Origin: Pseudeuparius sepicola
Taxonomy: Eukaryota; Arthropoda; Insecta; Coleoptera; Anthribidae
Reading direction: 5' to 3'
Length of the DNA stretch: 64,000 bases
Assembly (NCBI GenBank): GCA_963920635.1
Contig: OY987298.1
Location: 124,753,735-124,817,734 of the forward strand
The notes below the pieces were generated by a model. The model searched no databases and had not been told where the DNA came from. It saw only the letters and a list, made by a program, of their open reading frames with translations. The translations under genes and the position numbers were made by a program. Below, piece after piece: positions 1 to 12,332 of this stretch. Position 1 is the first letter of the stretch. Every line of letters starts with the position of its first letter.

Positions 1-421
1 AGACTTTAAATTAGGAAATGGAATAGCTCTTCTGTTTAAAGAAAAGTTTAATAATATAGAATACTTAAAAAATCAAATAAAGAAATAGGAGAACTAAGAA
101 GTAGCAACACAAAAAATAACGATAGATTTATATTTTACCGTTGTCCATCGACGATTTTAGTTAATAACTAAAGGGATGTATTATGAAGAACGGAGTTATA
201 CAAGTTTATGGAAATGTTTAAAGAATCTAAGAGAATTAATTTATAGATATAATATAAAACATTTAGCTATGCTAAAAATAGCTTGCTTACTTGATAAACT
301 AAATTGGAAAATAGTTAAGAAATTGATTAAATTTATATTTAAATCAGTACCTGAAGATATAGTTATTTGCGATATGAGATTTCTGAAATGTATCCAATTT
401 TCTCTGAAACACCAGATCTAA
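1..421 (+). pseudogene. Macrodomain (TARG1/OARD1-like) fragment of a retroelement
   Basis: Conceptual translation of bases 2-90 and of the open frame at 176-421 resembles the C-terminal half of ADP-ribose-glycohydrolase-type macrodomains of the OARD1/TARG1 class. A stretch with IALLFKEKF corresponds to the GIAVLFKKKFG region. The later frame, ending DKLNWKIVKKLIKFIF followed by a short VICDM strand, corresponds to the last helix and strand of that fold. The two parts are in different frames with stops between them, so the copy is dead. A retroelement F-like env remnant follows on the same strand, so I read this as part of the same decayed element rather than a host gene. What I see is family-like spacing and residues; the assignment is by memory of the family, without a search. 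Confidence 0.45.
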
Positions 422-753
422 ATTTAATGAGACCCGACTAGAAACTTATTTTACCCCTAAAACTATAAAAATCATTTTAAATGAAAACCAAAGATTAGTA
501 GAAATTATAAATTATAGAACCTAGAAAATATAATAGAGAACGTATAGTTAGAGGAAATGTAATAACAACCAAGTACACCCTTGAACCTATTTCGGAAAAT
601 AACAAATTAATGTCAGACTTAGAATTAGAATTAGACAAATTTCTGAAACAACAAAAAGGAAAGATAAGAAAAACTCGAAATAATATAGCTATTGAAAAAA
701 CGAATTAAACGCGATTGAAAATATTTCAAAGATAGGAAATCAAGGATATATTA

Positions 754-1869
754 ATGAAGAAATTGATCGTATATAATCCTATATCTAATAACGAAATAAG
801 AGCGTATTTAGAGTCAGAATTTCCAGAAACAAATAAAAGAGCAGATAAAAAAGATAAAAGGCGTACAAAAACAAAAATAAATATAATATCAGATATTTTA
901 ATAAAACCAACGGGAGAAATCGAAACTATTCATTCGGCAATTGAAAATCCTATTTTTATTTTGACAATACCAATTACAGAAAGTAATTTAAATACTTGAT
1001 ACTATAACCCCGCATAACCGTAATAATTAACATGGTCGGAAAAGCTTCTAAATGGCTGTTTCTGACGATATGAAGAAAAATACCATAGAGCAATTTTTGA
1101 ATTACAAAATAACCCACAATCGATTAGTAAAGAAATATCATTACAAATATGATTGACTAAACAACTTATTAATAATTATAATAATACCATTAATATTCTA
1201 CAATCAAACCAAAAATTAATTGAAGAAAGACTTGAATATTTTGAATTTCATGTGAATAGAACAATAATTTCAGGTATATCGTATATCAGCGTCTCTACGA
1301 GCGCAAAATGTTTTAGACTAAACAATTTTAAATTGTCAAAATCTAATCACATTTTTGGATAAATTAGAAAATTCTATTACGTTTGCAAAACTATAAATAC
1401 ACTCCATAGTACCATTATTTCAGCCTCAGAATTAAACAAAAGTATCAATTACCTTCAAACTCTATATAATAAAAATCAAATATTTAACTTTAGTAATACC
1501 TTATCATACTATCAATTAGCAGGAGTTCAAGTTGGATTCTCAAAGAATAAAATAATTTTGGCAGTCCATATACCAATTTTTCGAAATGAAAATTACCAAT
1601 TTTATCATTTATTCCCTATTCCCTTTAAGAATACCATTATCTTACCTAACCACCCGTACCTAATATTTGGTCCCAACGAACAACAATTTGAAGATATGAA
1701 ATGTCCCATAATTGAAGAAATCTACATTTGTAAAGACAAACTGTACCCACAGTTACAAAATTGTATAACACGTTTAATTAAAGGAGTGGATGGAAGGAAC
1801 TGTCGCATGCTGCCTGGCAAAATTCAAGAACTTATAATCGTTGATTTCCTCCATCGACGTTATAATTGA
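754..1869 (+). pseudogene. Decayed F-like envelope gene of a gypsy-type (errantivirus-like) retroelement
   Basis: Three overlapping frames (754-999, roughly 1040-1362 and 1400-1869) together resemble the insect baculovirus-F-like Env carried by env-bearing Ty3/gypsy elements. First comes a basic, cleavage-like segment and a glycine/aspartate-rich fusion-region-like segment, then a long helical region rich in leucine and asparagine. Last is a segment with a histidine-leucine/proline-rich strand and spaced cysteines (CPIIEEIYICKD) typical of the membrane-distal part of this family. Several frameshifts and in-frame stops break it, so it cannot make a functional protein. No long terminal repeats could be recognised. 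The weaker frame at 541-710, between the macrodomain remnant and this region, may be part of the same element. Confidence 0.55.
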
Positions 1870-2170
1870 ATCAATCAATAGTAAATATAAAATATATTAT
1901 AATAATTCCAGTTAACAACCCTATAAAATTATGGAAAAAATGCGAAATAGACAACGACGAAATTTAATTTATTAGCGAACCCAGTTTAATTAATTTACCA
2001 ATAAATTGTCAGAGATAAATTAAAATTTATTAACAAAGAAAGCAACGTTATAAAGGAAAACATTTTCTGTAATATTAGAAACTATCGATTTGCAAAGTAC
2101 TAAAATATTGCAAGAAAAATCTCGATAATTACCACTTCAAATCCCGAAATTTAATGAAATTTATATAATA
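1870..2170. other. AT-rich remnant between env and MITE, no gene seen
   Basis: Short broken frames continue from the env remnant for roughly 200 bases. No intact open frame or terminal repeat could be recognised. Confidence 0.4.
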
Positions 2171-2176
2171 AAATAC

Positions 2177-2368
2177 CGTTGACTCACGTATTTATAAACA
2201 CTTCTCACGTCTATAGCTTTATGTCCTGGAAAACAGATGGCTCTGGCTCTGATGGCTAAGAATGTATTCTTCTGCATTGTATTTTATCTCCTCAAAGCGC
2301 ATGGTGAGCCAAAAATGTGTCAGACGTGACAGCCGTGGAAGCAGTCTTTAATAATATATCAGTCAACG
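2177..2368 (+). mobile_element. MITE, CGTTGACTGACG family, copy 1 (192 bp, 7-bp TSD)
   Basis: The element begins CGTTGACTCACGTATTTATA and ends with the inverted form ATATATCAGTCAACG. It is flanked on both sides by the 7-bp direct repeat AAAATAC. It is closely related in sequence to copies at 2602-2788 (opposite orientation), 24810-24988 and a partial copy ending at 17425. It carries no coding capacity, so it is a non-autonomous DNA transposon. Seven-base duplications are compatible with P-superfamily (ProtoP/1360-like) transposition; that assignment is inference. Confidence 0.85.
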
Positions 2369-2601
2369 AAAATACGGTTATGAAATTACGCTTACGATTT
2401 TAATAATAATATGAATCTATATAATATGGAAGAAATTTGGGAAAAAATTAAGAAGCTAATGTTTTCCTCCTAATGAGGGAGGAATTATAATATGCACAGA
2501 ACCCCATACGTTCCAAGAAAAACAGATGATACAGCACCGGATGCCGTCCAGACGCTGATTAGATATTTTTATGTTATATAAAGAATCAAAATCCATTGTA
2601 T

Positions 2602-2788
2602 CGTTGACTGACGTATTAATAAAGACTGCTCACGGCTGTCATGTTTGACAGTTTTCTGGCTCACCACTCACCATGCGCTTCCCGGAGACAAAATACAATG
2701 CGAAATACATTGTTGATCATAGGCGCCATCTACTTTCCAGGACATGAAACTATAGCCGTGAGAAGTCTTATTAATACGTCAGTCAACG
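2602..2788 (-). mobile_element. MITE, CGTTGACTGACG family, copy 2 (187 bp, 7-bp TSD)
   Basis: This copy is reverse complement relative to the one at 2177. Both termini read CGTTGACTGACGTATTAATA and its inverse. A perfect 7-bp target duplication, ATTGTAT, flanks it. Confidence 0.87.
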
Positions 2789-3158
2789 ATTGTATTATTC
2801 ATTCATATTCTTGTAGCCTCTCGAGACCAGTTGTTGTACTCCCCGTTCTTAAATAAATTTTGTTTTTAAAAACGTTCCGTTCTTGTTCGTGACCAAAACT
2901 ATTTTGTAAATAAAGAAAAATACTGATATACCCACCTAATTAATATTAATATGAAAATTTAAAACCACTACCACAGATTGTTTTTAACATAAAAAATATA
3001 GAATCATCATCATACTTTAGCTCTATTTTGTTTTGATGATTTTGCAATTTTAGGTTTGTGCATTCTGTATTGTGTTTAATAGCAACTCGATTTTCAGTCG
3101 GATTTTTTGCCAAGATGGAAAATATTCAAAATTTTGTACAACATTGTTTTTAACCAGC

Positions 3159-4814
3159 CAGTGGCGTACCCACGGGGGGGGATAAGGAGGATATATCCCC
3201 CCAGGGAAGTCTCACCAGTTCCCCAAACGTACCAATAAAAGACCTCCAAATAAACGCCTTATAATAATTACTAAATCAACTACATACAGGTGCAGGTAAG
3301 AATTAAGTTAATAAAAAAAAAAAATTTGTCTCAACATTGTTATGAGGATTTTTTGCGGCAGAGTTTAAAAACAGGTTCCCTGCTCGCATATTCGTATCGG
3401 ACGTAGCCTATTGCACATCGAAGATTTGCAGAGTAGGTGCCGAACGCAAGCTTCGTATCGGACGTGCGAGATCGCACAGTTTGTGCAGTCAGGCGCGTCC
3501 GATAATGTGTGCCTAGTAGCTAGTCCCACTCTCCGAGTATCTGGTACTTTCGTCGCAGTTGTGTATAAAACAATGGCATATCCACAAAATTATGATTATT
3601 ATCATATCAGTGATATTTCTGACAGGACAATAAGAACAAGATTCAAATCCGAACAGGAAATTGATGTAAATATGGGTTTATTTACCATTTACCTAGTACC
3701 TACCTCTTAGTAATTTTTTAAAAACAAATCTGACCTCCTGTCAATCTTTTTATGTTAGGGTTAGAGTACGATGAAATGACGTTTGGGTCTACAGGGTGTC
3801 CCACTCCAAAGTGTACACCCCCATAAAATTCGAATCTGTCATCCGATTTTGATGTTTGGATCTACAGGGTGTCTCACTCAAAAGTGGTACACCCCCATAA
3901 AATTTGTATTTGTCATCCGATTTTAATTGGGTTTTCTTTAAACGATAGAGAATCGAAAACTGTACTTTCGAACAAAACGACAAATTTTATTTAAAATACA
4001 AAGATCTACTAAATACCTAGGTACCTACTACATATTTTTCGTGACAAAATTGGAGAAATCATTTTATAAAAATTCTGATAAATCTGGCCTCCTGTCAATA
4101 TTTTTAGGTTAGGGTGGTACACCCCCATGAAATTTATATCTATATCATCCGATTTTGTTTGGGTTTTCTTTAAACAATAGAGCGTAGAAAACTGTACTTT
4201 TGAACAAAACGCCACATTTTACTTAAAATATCAAGGTTTACGAGATAGGTACCACATACCTATTTTTCGTGGCAAAATTGGAGAAATAAATTTAGCGATA
4301 TTTTTATAAAAATTCGGACTAACGGTTTAAGTAACGTTTGTAATACTCTATCCGCCGAAAACAAAATTTTATTATGTAAGGAATCAATCAATGGAGTATT
4401 AATTATAACGATAGCACATCCGACGGTGCGGGACAAAGCCACTGGTCTTGATCGGCAAAGGCTCACGCCACAATTTATTGTATAAAATTGCTACCGGATT
4501 AGAACCATTAAAAGGACTTCTGTGCCTATTACAATATGAAGAAGTTCCAGAATATACAACTCGTCAGATTCAAATTTGTACACCAGCAGAAAACCTCAAT
4601 AATGACTCAAATAAAAAAGACTGTGAACAAAATTATTCAAATACAAATGAAGTTATTATCTCAGAAACGGTGTGGTATTACGAGTATTATTATTTTATTG
4701 TTATAGTACAGAAAATATTGATAATGTATGCTGCAATACAAGCCTTTCCAAAAAAATTTCAACGCCCACACTTTTTTATCCCCCCCCAAACATTAATGTC
4801 TGGGTACGCCACTG
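3159..4814 (+). mobile_element. Non-autonomous hAT-like element (1.66 kb, 8-bp TSD)
   Basis: It starts CAGTGGCGTACCCACGG and ends with the inverse, CTGGGTACGCCACTG. It is flanked by the perfect 8-bp direct repeat TAACCAGC, the classic hAT signature. The interior has short open frames, for example at 4448-4825, but I recognise no RNase H-like or zinc-finger transposase domain, so it is probably a deletion derivative. A tandemly duplicated segment occupies 3.7-4.3 kb. Confidence 0.88.
3770..4300. repeat. Imperfect tandem duplication inside the hAT element
   Basis: A unit containing GTGGTACACCCCCAT, CATCCGATTTT, GGGTTTTCTTTAAAC and TTTTTCGTGRCAAAATTGGA occurs near 3878-4060 and again near 4110-4290. 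A truncated first copy sits near 3790-3850. The minus-strand short open frames here are shadows of the duplication. Confidence 0.7.
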
Positions 4815-4829
4815 TAACCAGCTAAAAAA

Positions 4830-6300
4830 TATTTTTCTTAGCCGATTTTTGCCAAAAAGGGAAATTTTTGGATTGAAGAAATCCGCAACTCAACACTATT
4901 CTACTTATTATTGATTTTATTTGTAGCGTATTGTAATCATAGTTATAAATGTATTTCTAAAAAATGTAAATTCATATTGCACATTGCCTGCTACAAATAT
5001 TATTATTTATCTACATATGTATTGTTTTCTCTTATTTTTAATGTAAATTTTAAACAAATGTTATTTACGTTAAACGTTATTATTGTTATCATTATCATTA
5101 TTATTATGTCAACTTAAATGTGTGTTCTAGAATAAAATTTTATATCAAAAACAATTACCTACTTCGTCTTATAATTCCAGTACTTTTGAAATTCATTGAC
5201 CATGGGTATGGATGTTTTATTGTATATTATTATACCTTTTTTATATATCAAAAGAGACATTTTGTTATCAGAAGTACACACCATATGATGAATTCCAATA
5301 CATGATACTATAATAATGCACCTACTATTTATTTTGGTAATAATGTTAACTTCTTTATTGTTGCCAGAATATTATCTAAAAACAGAATTTAACTTGAGTT
5401 TGATGCTAATAGTATATTTCATTACGAGTCTGGAAATAAAGATTTTTCCGTGCGCGCGTGACAAATTCCCATGTGAGGCGCAGCCGAATACGGGAAGTCA
5501 TGCAAGCACGGACAAATCTATTTCCGGACGTGTAATGAACGATATTTTTTATTATACTTCTTTGAAAACGGAAACTTAAAACATTTTATCGGCATATTAT
5601 AATAAATTTAATTGTCAAAAAATAAACAATGCAGACAATATAGTGTTTGGTAGGTATGATGCGTTTCCATGGTTACTCTCAAATTATTTCAAAGGTGCTT
5701 TGTTGTAAATTAGTTATTGTAAGATAAGGTGAATAAAACGTCAAAAATATTACAGAAATGTATCTAAATATTGAAACACTTACGAATTGAAATAGAAAAT
5801 AGGTATATTATGTTAAATATCAGAGAGCATATAGAGTTTTTTAAATTTAGTTTACTTTGCTGTATATTTCTATTTTAAAGCCATATATTCGGTATTTCTA
5901 TTCAGCGCACGGAAAGTTTTTCCATGCGCTGTTTCCGTGCGCTATCCCGAAAAACCCCATCTTTCATTATTGCTAAAACAGATGAAAATAAGGTGTTTTC
6001 AAAGAAGTATAATAAAAAAGATATTCCAGAAAAGCCATATTTAAGTATTATTTTAAAACGGTAGGATGGTGATTGTTTTCCATTTTCGTTATTTGTGGGA
6101 CATTTTTGGGATGTTTCGATTAAATTTATCCGATTTTCAAATATTTCCATCAATAGCATTCCTGATTTTTAATTTAAAATTTAAAAAAATAATTTTCCCT
6201 ATAAGGTCCTATAGAAATGTTAGTTGGCGAGGTAGGTAAATTCACAAAACTTGAGACATTTGGGTTTCAGGGAGTGCTACGTTGCCAGATTTTCTATAAT
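4830..6300. other. Intergenic, AT-rich, no gene recognised
   Basis: No coding region recognised. Segments near 5540-5580 and 5990-6020 (TTATTATACTTCTTTGAAAA and its inverse) are inverted copies of each other. They share GCGCACGGAAA-type words near 5908-5940, which suggests an old foldback element. Confidence 0.4.
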
Positions 6301-6309
6301 GTTTTTTTT

Positions 6310-6643
6310 CCGCAACGTAAGTACAAAAAATGAAAAAATCACCTTTTTGAGAGAGCCAGGTGTAAACACTATACATATACGAAATATATCGAAAAAAGTC
6401 GGCCCGGTGGTTTGTGGTGCAAAACCGCCGGGCCGACTTTTTTTTTTATATTTCCGTATTTATTATGAACACGCTCTGGTCGCTCTGTATAACATACGGG
6501 GATTATATTGTGTGAATTGATACACTCGCACTCGGTGACTCTTAATCCATTGGCAATCTAATATTTGCAAGACACTCAGTAGCGTTTACACAGGGCACTC
6601 TCAAAAAGTCGATTTTTTCATTTTTTGTAGTACTTAAGTTGTG
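6310..6643. mobile_element. Foldback element with nested GC-rich hairpin
   Basis: The left arm (6310-6370, CGCAACGTAAGTACAAAAAA) is inverted at 6580-6643. The interior holds a separate hairpin near 6383-6465 with arms GTCGGCCCGGTGGTTT and AAAACCGCCGGGCCGAC. No open frame of note. Confidence 0.65.
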
Positions 6644-6918
6644 ACGAGTTATGATATTAAAAATTGGGATTTGTGAAACACACTCACAAGGCTCCTAACA
6701 ACATATTTATAAAAAAAATCAGCAAAACCTGCTGAAAGCCAGGATTACTACCCTTCTTCAACTTCAAGTGACATGTTCTTTGGCAGAAGAACATTTATTT
6801 GTCCTTATTTTGACTTTTCTTAATACAATTCAAATTTTAATGATTTATTTAATGAGAGCACCGTACAGATAAGAAAGAGGAAAATTCTGCCTTTCTTTGT
6901 TATCTAATATTCTTAGGT

Positions 6919-7237
6919 TCCTGCAACGGACCTCTTAAATAAAGCTGGACTGCTATTCCGTTAAACATGTCCGGAACAGGCTGTCGCCATGTTGTGCTGG
7001 CAGCAGAGGGGAACCCAATAAGAAAGCTGCGTTTTTTGGCGGGTTATTTGAAATAAAGTGAAAAAGAGGAAGAAGACTTGAACCTAAGTGGAGCCAATAG
7101 TACCTCCAGAAATCGGCACATGATGGCGGCCAAAAACCAGCCTTCAGCGCCCTCTGGCGGTTGGACGAAAATTTGTGGAGGGGAAAAGCACCAATAGCAG
7201 TCCAGCTTTATTTAGGAGGTCCGTTGTCCCTGCGCGG
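6919..7237. mobile_element. Foldback element abutting PAL exon 1
   Basis: CAACGGACCTCTTAAATAAA followed by GCTGGACTGCTATT at 6924-6957 is repeated inverted at 7193-7228 (AATAGCAGTCCAGCTTTATT). The arms are about 40 bp and the right arm ends roughly 200 bases before the PAL start codon. The element may therefore lie in the promoter or 5' UTR of that gene. Confidence 0.65.
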
Positions 7238-7439
7238 GCTTCGATTTTCCAACTTTTCCGCGGGCGTTCTCCCGCCCCCCGCAGCGCCCTGCATCTTCCT
7301 CCCCCGATCCCCGTCGGCGCGCCGCGACGTTCGGCCGCCGGCGGACCGCCGGCGCCAGCCGCGCGTCCCCCCCGGTCCCCCATCGATCGCGGAATTCGGC
7401 CAGCGGCGACGGCGGCGACCGGCGCACCGCCAGTCGGCC

Positions 7440-7649
7440 ATGGCGTCCGGGAGAATCGCCCCGCCACCGCCGCCCCGCCGCGCCTCCGCCGCCCGCGCCT
7501 CCCCGCCGCCCCCGCGCCAACCCCCCGCCGCCCTCTTCCTGCTGGCCGCGGCGGCGGTCGCGGCCACCACCACGGCCGCCGCCCGCGAGCCCGGCTTCTA
7601 CGACGAGGTGCGCCAGCTGGTGCTGCTCGGACAGGCCGCCTTGCCCCAG
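7440..7649 (+). CDS. Pal: PAL exon 1 (signal peptide)
   Basis: Encodes residues 1-70. A proline/arginine-rich N-region is followed by an alanine/leucine-rich hydrophobic core (AALFLLAAAAVAATTTAAA), then REPGFYDEV. The donor is CCCCAG|GTATAT, phase 0. The exon is far richer in GC than any neighbour (a CpG-island-like block, about 7240-7640), as expected at a housekeeping-type 5' end. The frame is open upstream to 7161, but ATG 7440 gives the best signal peptide. Confidence 0.85.
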
Positions 7650-10600
7650 GTATATTCCCAAAGAGTGGGCGATGAGTCGCTCTATCGCCCAATCGAGGAG
7701 GGGTTTTCTGGTTTTAGTGAGTAGCGGGTATGCCCCGTAGTGGGGAGAATCCCACACTATGGGCCTAATATCCAGGTCCCTCTCCAGACCCAGAAAAAAA
7801 GCTCCATGTTCCGCGAAAGGGACCAAGCAGTAAACCGGGTATCGCAGTTCTGCCCGCTACCCTCGCATCCTTCTTTTGCAAATAGTGTCTGTGGGCATTG
7901 TCTGCGTCTATTTGAAATGCTAACGGTCCTTTGACCTTGACATTAGGCGAGGCTTACTCAGAGAGCAATAGTCGACATTTGATATACACGCACATACATT
8001 GTAATGATAATAAGCAAAGTTTCTAAAGTAGTTAGCAAGGTGACATCCGCGCTTCAACCCCAGCAGCTGGTCATGTTCAATGTTTAAGCGTTGAGTGAGG
8101 AGTGAGGAATTCACACAACGGTTTAAGTCAATGATCGGATAAATGGTATTAGGACTAGGTAGTTTGTGGTATAACGTGCCAAAATATTAATACATTGTTC
8201 ACCGAATTTTTCATTTGAGCATTTTGTAATTCTTGAAAATTTTGTTTTCTTTCGTGAAATTTGATGTACAGGGTGTTCCCGTATATTTTGACCCACCCCT
8301 AGAGCCTTTATTTTTCGAGTTAGAAAAAAATTACTTAAATGAAAGTTGTAGGATACCAAGGTGTTTTGTCCCAAAAATAGTGGATTTACAGGAATGCTCT
8401 TGTCTAAGATGAAATGTTTTTCCATGGCAACCTTGATTAAATATAAAAATCGTATTTATCTACAATTTGGAATATCATGCGAGTGCTTAGAGCAAACATA
8501 TAACATATTTATATTGTTGGAATCGGAAAAATGCGTGCAATTCAAAAATCCACAAATATGCAGGGTGTTCCATTAAAAAAAGTAATTTTATATTTTTTTC
8601 ATAAATTTGCGACGCTCATTTGTTTTATCTAGTAACAGATCCTAGTAGACCGTCAGACAGTGACAGATTTTCCTTACTGATTTTCTCATTTATGCCTTGG
8701 AGAGGGTTGAAAGGTAAATCGATGCTGAGTCGGAAAATAGTAATTTTAAGTTTGGCCCCCGGGGAAAACCTGGAAAATTCGATTTTCGAGGTCGGAATAG
8801 TATAAGAAATCATACGGTGAACATGGCATAAGTGAGAATTAGTACCTTTTTTTCTGTTTTGAATTTTCCATATGTTTTCCCGGGGGGGGGGGCAGCATCG
8901 ATTTACCTTTCAACCCTCTCCAAGGCATAAATGAGAAAATCAGTAAGGAAAATCTGTCACTGTCTGACGGTCTATAGCGGTTCAAAAAAAAACCTACAAC
9001 TTTCATTTCAGTAATTTTTTTCTAACTAGAAAAATAAAGGCTCTAGGGGTGGGTCAAAATATACGGGAACACCCCTACAGAGGTTTAACGTTAATATGGG
9101 GTAAGATTTTTAATAAAAAAATCCCTAATATATGGTATTCTGAAAATTGGTCATTTACAAAAAAAAACATATGTAGCCATGGAATAATCACCCAATACAA
9201 ATACCACTACATATAGTGTCTACAGGGCTCCCGTAAGCGGGCGTGCAACGCGTGCACCGCACGCGGGCGCTCCCCCTCCCCCGGCATGGCGGCAAACGTT
9301 GGTCCACCCTGTATTTAAAACGTATAGTTTTTTTTAATGTTTTTTAATTCATACTTTGTTTTTTTATTAGAATGTGTTTTTGTAATAAACTTTTATATAA
9401 CTGATCAATTTATTTTTTATATTCAGGACGATTTTTTTAAAACTACCACCGCGATTTTCTCGCTTATTTTGCGCCCTACAAAAAAAACATAAAGATACAA
9501 AAATGTGGCAATGTTGGACAGCTAAGTGGCGCTACAAAAAAAATCGGCATCCATGGCCATCTTGACGCGCAATATAAAAAACACCTGAAATTTAACAAAA
9601 CAATTAATAGCAGTAGCCTGCTTATTTTAAGAGATAGAGCAAAACTTTCATATTGAAAATTGATGGCACTAAGAAGCTTTATGCAACTGGGTACTCAGGT
9701 AGTTTCAGAAAATTATACAGGGTCTTATCTGTGCTTGACGCTATGAATTTTTTTTTTGCTTAAGTATTTCTTATTAAGCGATTTTCTCATTCTGACCCCC
9801 AATAATATGGTGATTTCCCTAAGAAATAAACTTCTCTGATTCTGGCTTAGAGTAGCTCAAAACTTTATACGACAAGGTGCTTCAACTAGCACTGAAGGGA
9901 CAAGTGGGATTTTCTTAGGTACCTAAAACATTAAGCATTAAAAATCTCTTTTTGATAACAATAGGTACCCGCAATAAAATCCTAGTTACTACCTTAAAAG
10001 GAGAAATCACAGAATGGAACAAATTTTATTGTGTGTAAAGAAGTCAACAAATAAGATTATTAGTTGGCTATGTATTATGTAGAGATTAGGGCTATTCGAT
10101 CTCCGAATTTCAGTATCGGAAATCAATACTGAAAAAATATCGATAAAATCGGTAAAATCGATCGTATCGATAAAATCGATCTTATCGATATAATTGATCT
10201 TATTGATAAGAGGCAGACAATTTGGAAATTCGGATAAAATTGATCATATTAACAAATCGATACGATCGATAGATAAGTGAATAAAAATTGAAGATGAAGC
10301 AGCATACAGAGAGAAAACTAGGACCTTGTTATACAATGTATAATATCCACATTATTTGACAAATAATGTAAATAGTACATTGTGTACCTAGTAGGAAAAG
10401 CTGAACATTCCCGGACGACCGTAAAGATTGCCTGTCGAGGCGTAAGCCGAGACTGGCAATACGGAGTCGGGGAATGTGGCTTTTCCTACGAGGTATACAT
10501 ACTATTTTTCCGAAAATCGAAAATTACTCAAAGAACATAAATTATTACAATCAACTTGTTAAAATTTTGAAATAAGCATTAATTATTTTATTCACAAATA

Positions 10601-12300
10601 AAGGATGCCATGAAATATTTGTTTTGTAACTATGGAAACAAAGTAATATTGAATTGTCAAACTTGACGCATGAAAAAATTGTTTTCGAAAAACTTGTTCT
10701 CAATCATTTTTTTAGTTTATAAATAACTAATATTATTATAATAAATAATATTTCCTTACAGTACAAAAATAAATATTTTCTAACAGTTACTTTCCGTTGC
10801 CTGGCAACGACTAAGTGCAAGGAAATATTGACTTTTTCTTTCAAAAATGTTATCAAAAATGTCAATATTTCTGATTGATTTTCGGAAAAATCATTTATTA
10901 GAGATTTATAGTAAAACAACGGTTGCCAAAAGTGACAGAAGTCCATGTGAAGAGGGATTTGTACAATAGATGGCATGGCGCTAATTTAATGTTTAATTTT
11001 CGATTTGTTTCGTGGAATATCAAATCAATTGGCAATTTGACTTATTGGATACTTCCAGAGAAGCTTCGTAAAGAGTATGATCAGATGGCTCCATCTCTAT
11101 TATACAGATGCATTTTCACAAAGGTTTTTAATTTTGACACTTTTGCAAACCATCTAATTTTACGGCACTATTTTGCCAACGGCACACGGTAACGCAACGT
11201 AACGGGCAACGTCAAACAAAAAAGTGTATAAATTGAATTGACTCTAAACCTCTAATATACAAGAATAGAAGGATCACAAAGGTAAAAAACAATTTCAAAA
11301 GATCGATAAAATCAAAAATATCAATAAAATCTAAAAGATCGATAAAATCGAAAAGATTGATAAAATTGAAAATATCGATAAAATCGATAAAATCGTTAGG
11401 ATCGATAAAATTGAAAAGATCGAAAAGATCGATAAAATCGAAAAGATCCATAAAATCGAAAAGATCGATAAAATTGAAAAGATCGATAATATCGATATTT
11501 CGATTTATCGAAGTTGAATATCGAGTATCGATAAAATCGATAGTATCGATACTTTCGATTTTATCGATATTTTGTCTCAGGCCTAGTAGAGACATATAGA
11601 TTGTTATAAAACTTCGTCTTTTAAAAATATGATATTGTAATCTGACAATAAAGTCAACAAACCTATGATGCAAGTTGTCTCAAATATTAGTAAAAACACA
11701 CAACGGGTTTATACGCACATCGATACTATCGACAACATAATTGAAAATAAAAATTTGAAATTTTTCAATTTTTGTTGATATGCCTCTGGTTTATTATTGT
11801 TATCTTTATTCTAAATTTTACGATTGTAGTTGCTTTATTAAAATAGAACCTCCATGACTAATTATTTTTGTTTGCAAAATACTACCAAAGATCATTGATC
11901 TTGATACTACTCCTTAGAACTGTCTTACGACTTTTTAGAGGCGCTTTTAGGGATACTTTATTTTTCGTCCAAGACAATGTTTATTTTTGTAGAAGGTTTT
12001 TGCAGTCTAGATAACTATTATAGAATATTAAAAACCTCATTTTCCTCGTCTTAAATGGGGTAGAGTTGCAGTGTCTTCACTCAACAGTTAGCACATTTAC
12101 GATAACTCCTAGCGCGGGTGACCTGGCAATATCTCCCAAGTCTGTTACCTAAAATTCAGAGGAGACTCAAAAACAAAATTGAAATAATTTTCTCCTATCT
12201 CAGTTTGAACGACCACACCACAGTTGTAAATGCAAAACCTCCTTTCTGAAAAAGAACAACACTTATGCAATTTAAACTTATGTATTATTGCTATGTTTAA

Positions 12301-12332
<32 letters not shown>

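Noticed and set aside
4448..4825. 125-codon frame as a hAT transposase
   Set aside because: No transposase motif is recognisable and the frame runs through the element tip; probably a chance frame in a non-autonomous element.
7144..7826. Long overlapping open frames on both strands around PAL exon 1
   Set aside because: GC-rich sequence has few stops in any frame. Only the plus frame from 7440 joins to PAL exon 2 in phase with a signal peptide.
10795..10809. C...G palindrome CGTTGCCTGGCAACG
   Set aside because: Flanks TACTTTC and ACTAAGT share no direct repeat, so it does not meet the micro-palindrome criteria.
11212..11673. 153-codon minus-strand frame
   Set aside because: It translates the GATCGATAAAATC satellite (repeated IDLFDF pattern); not a gene.
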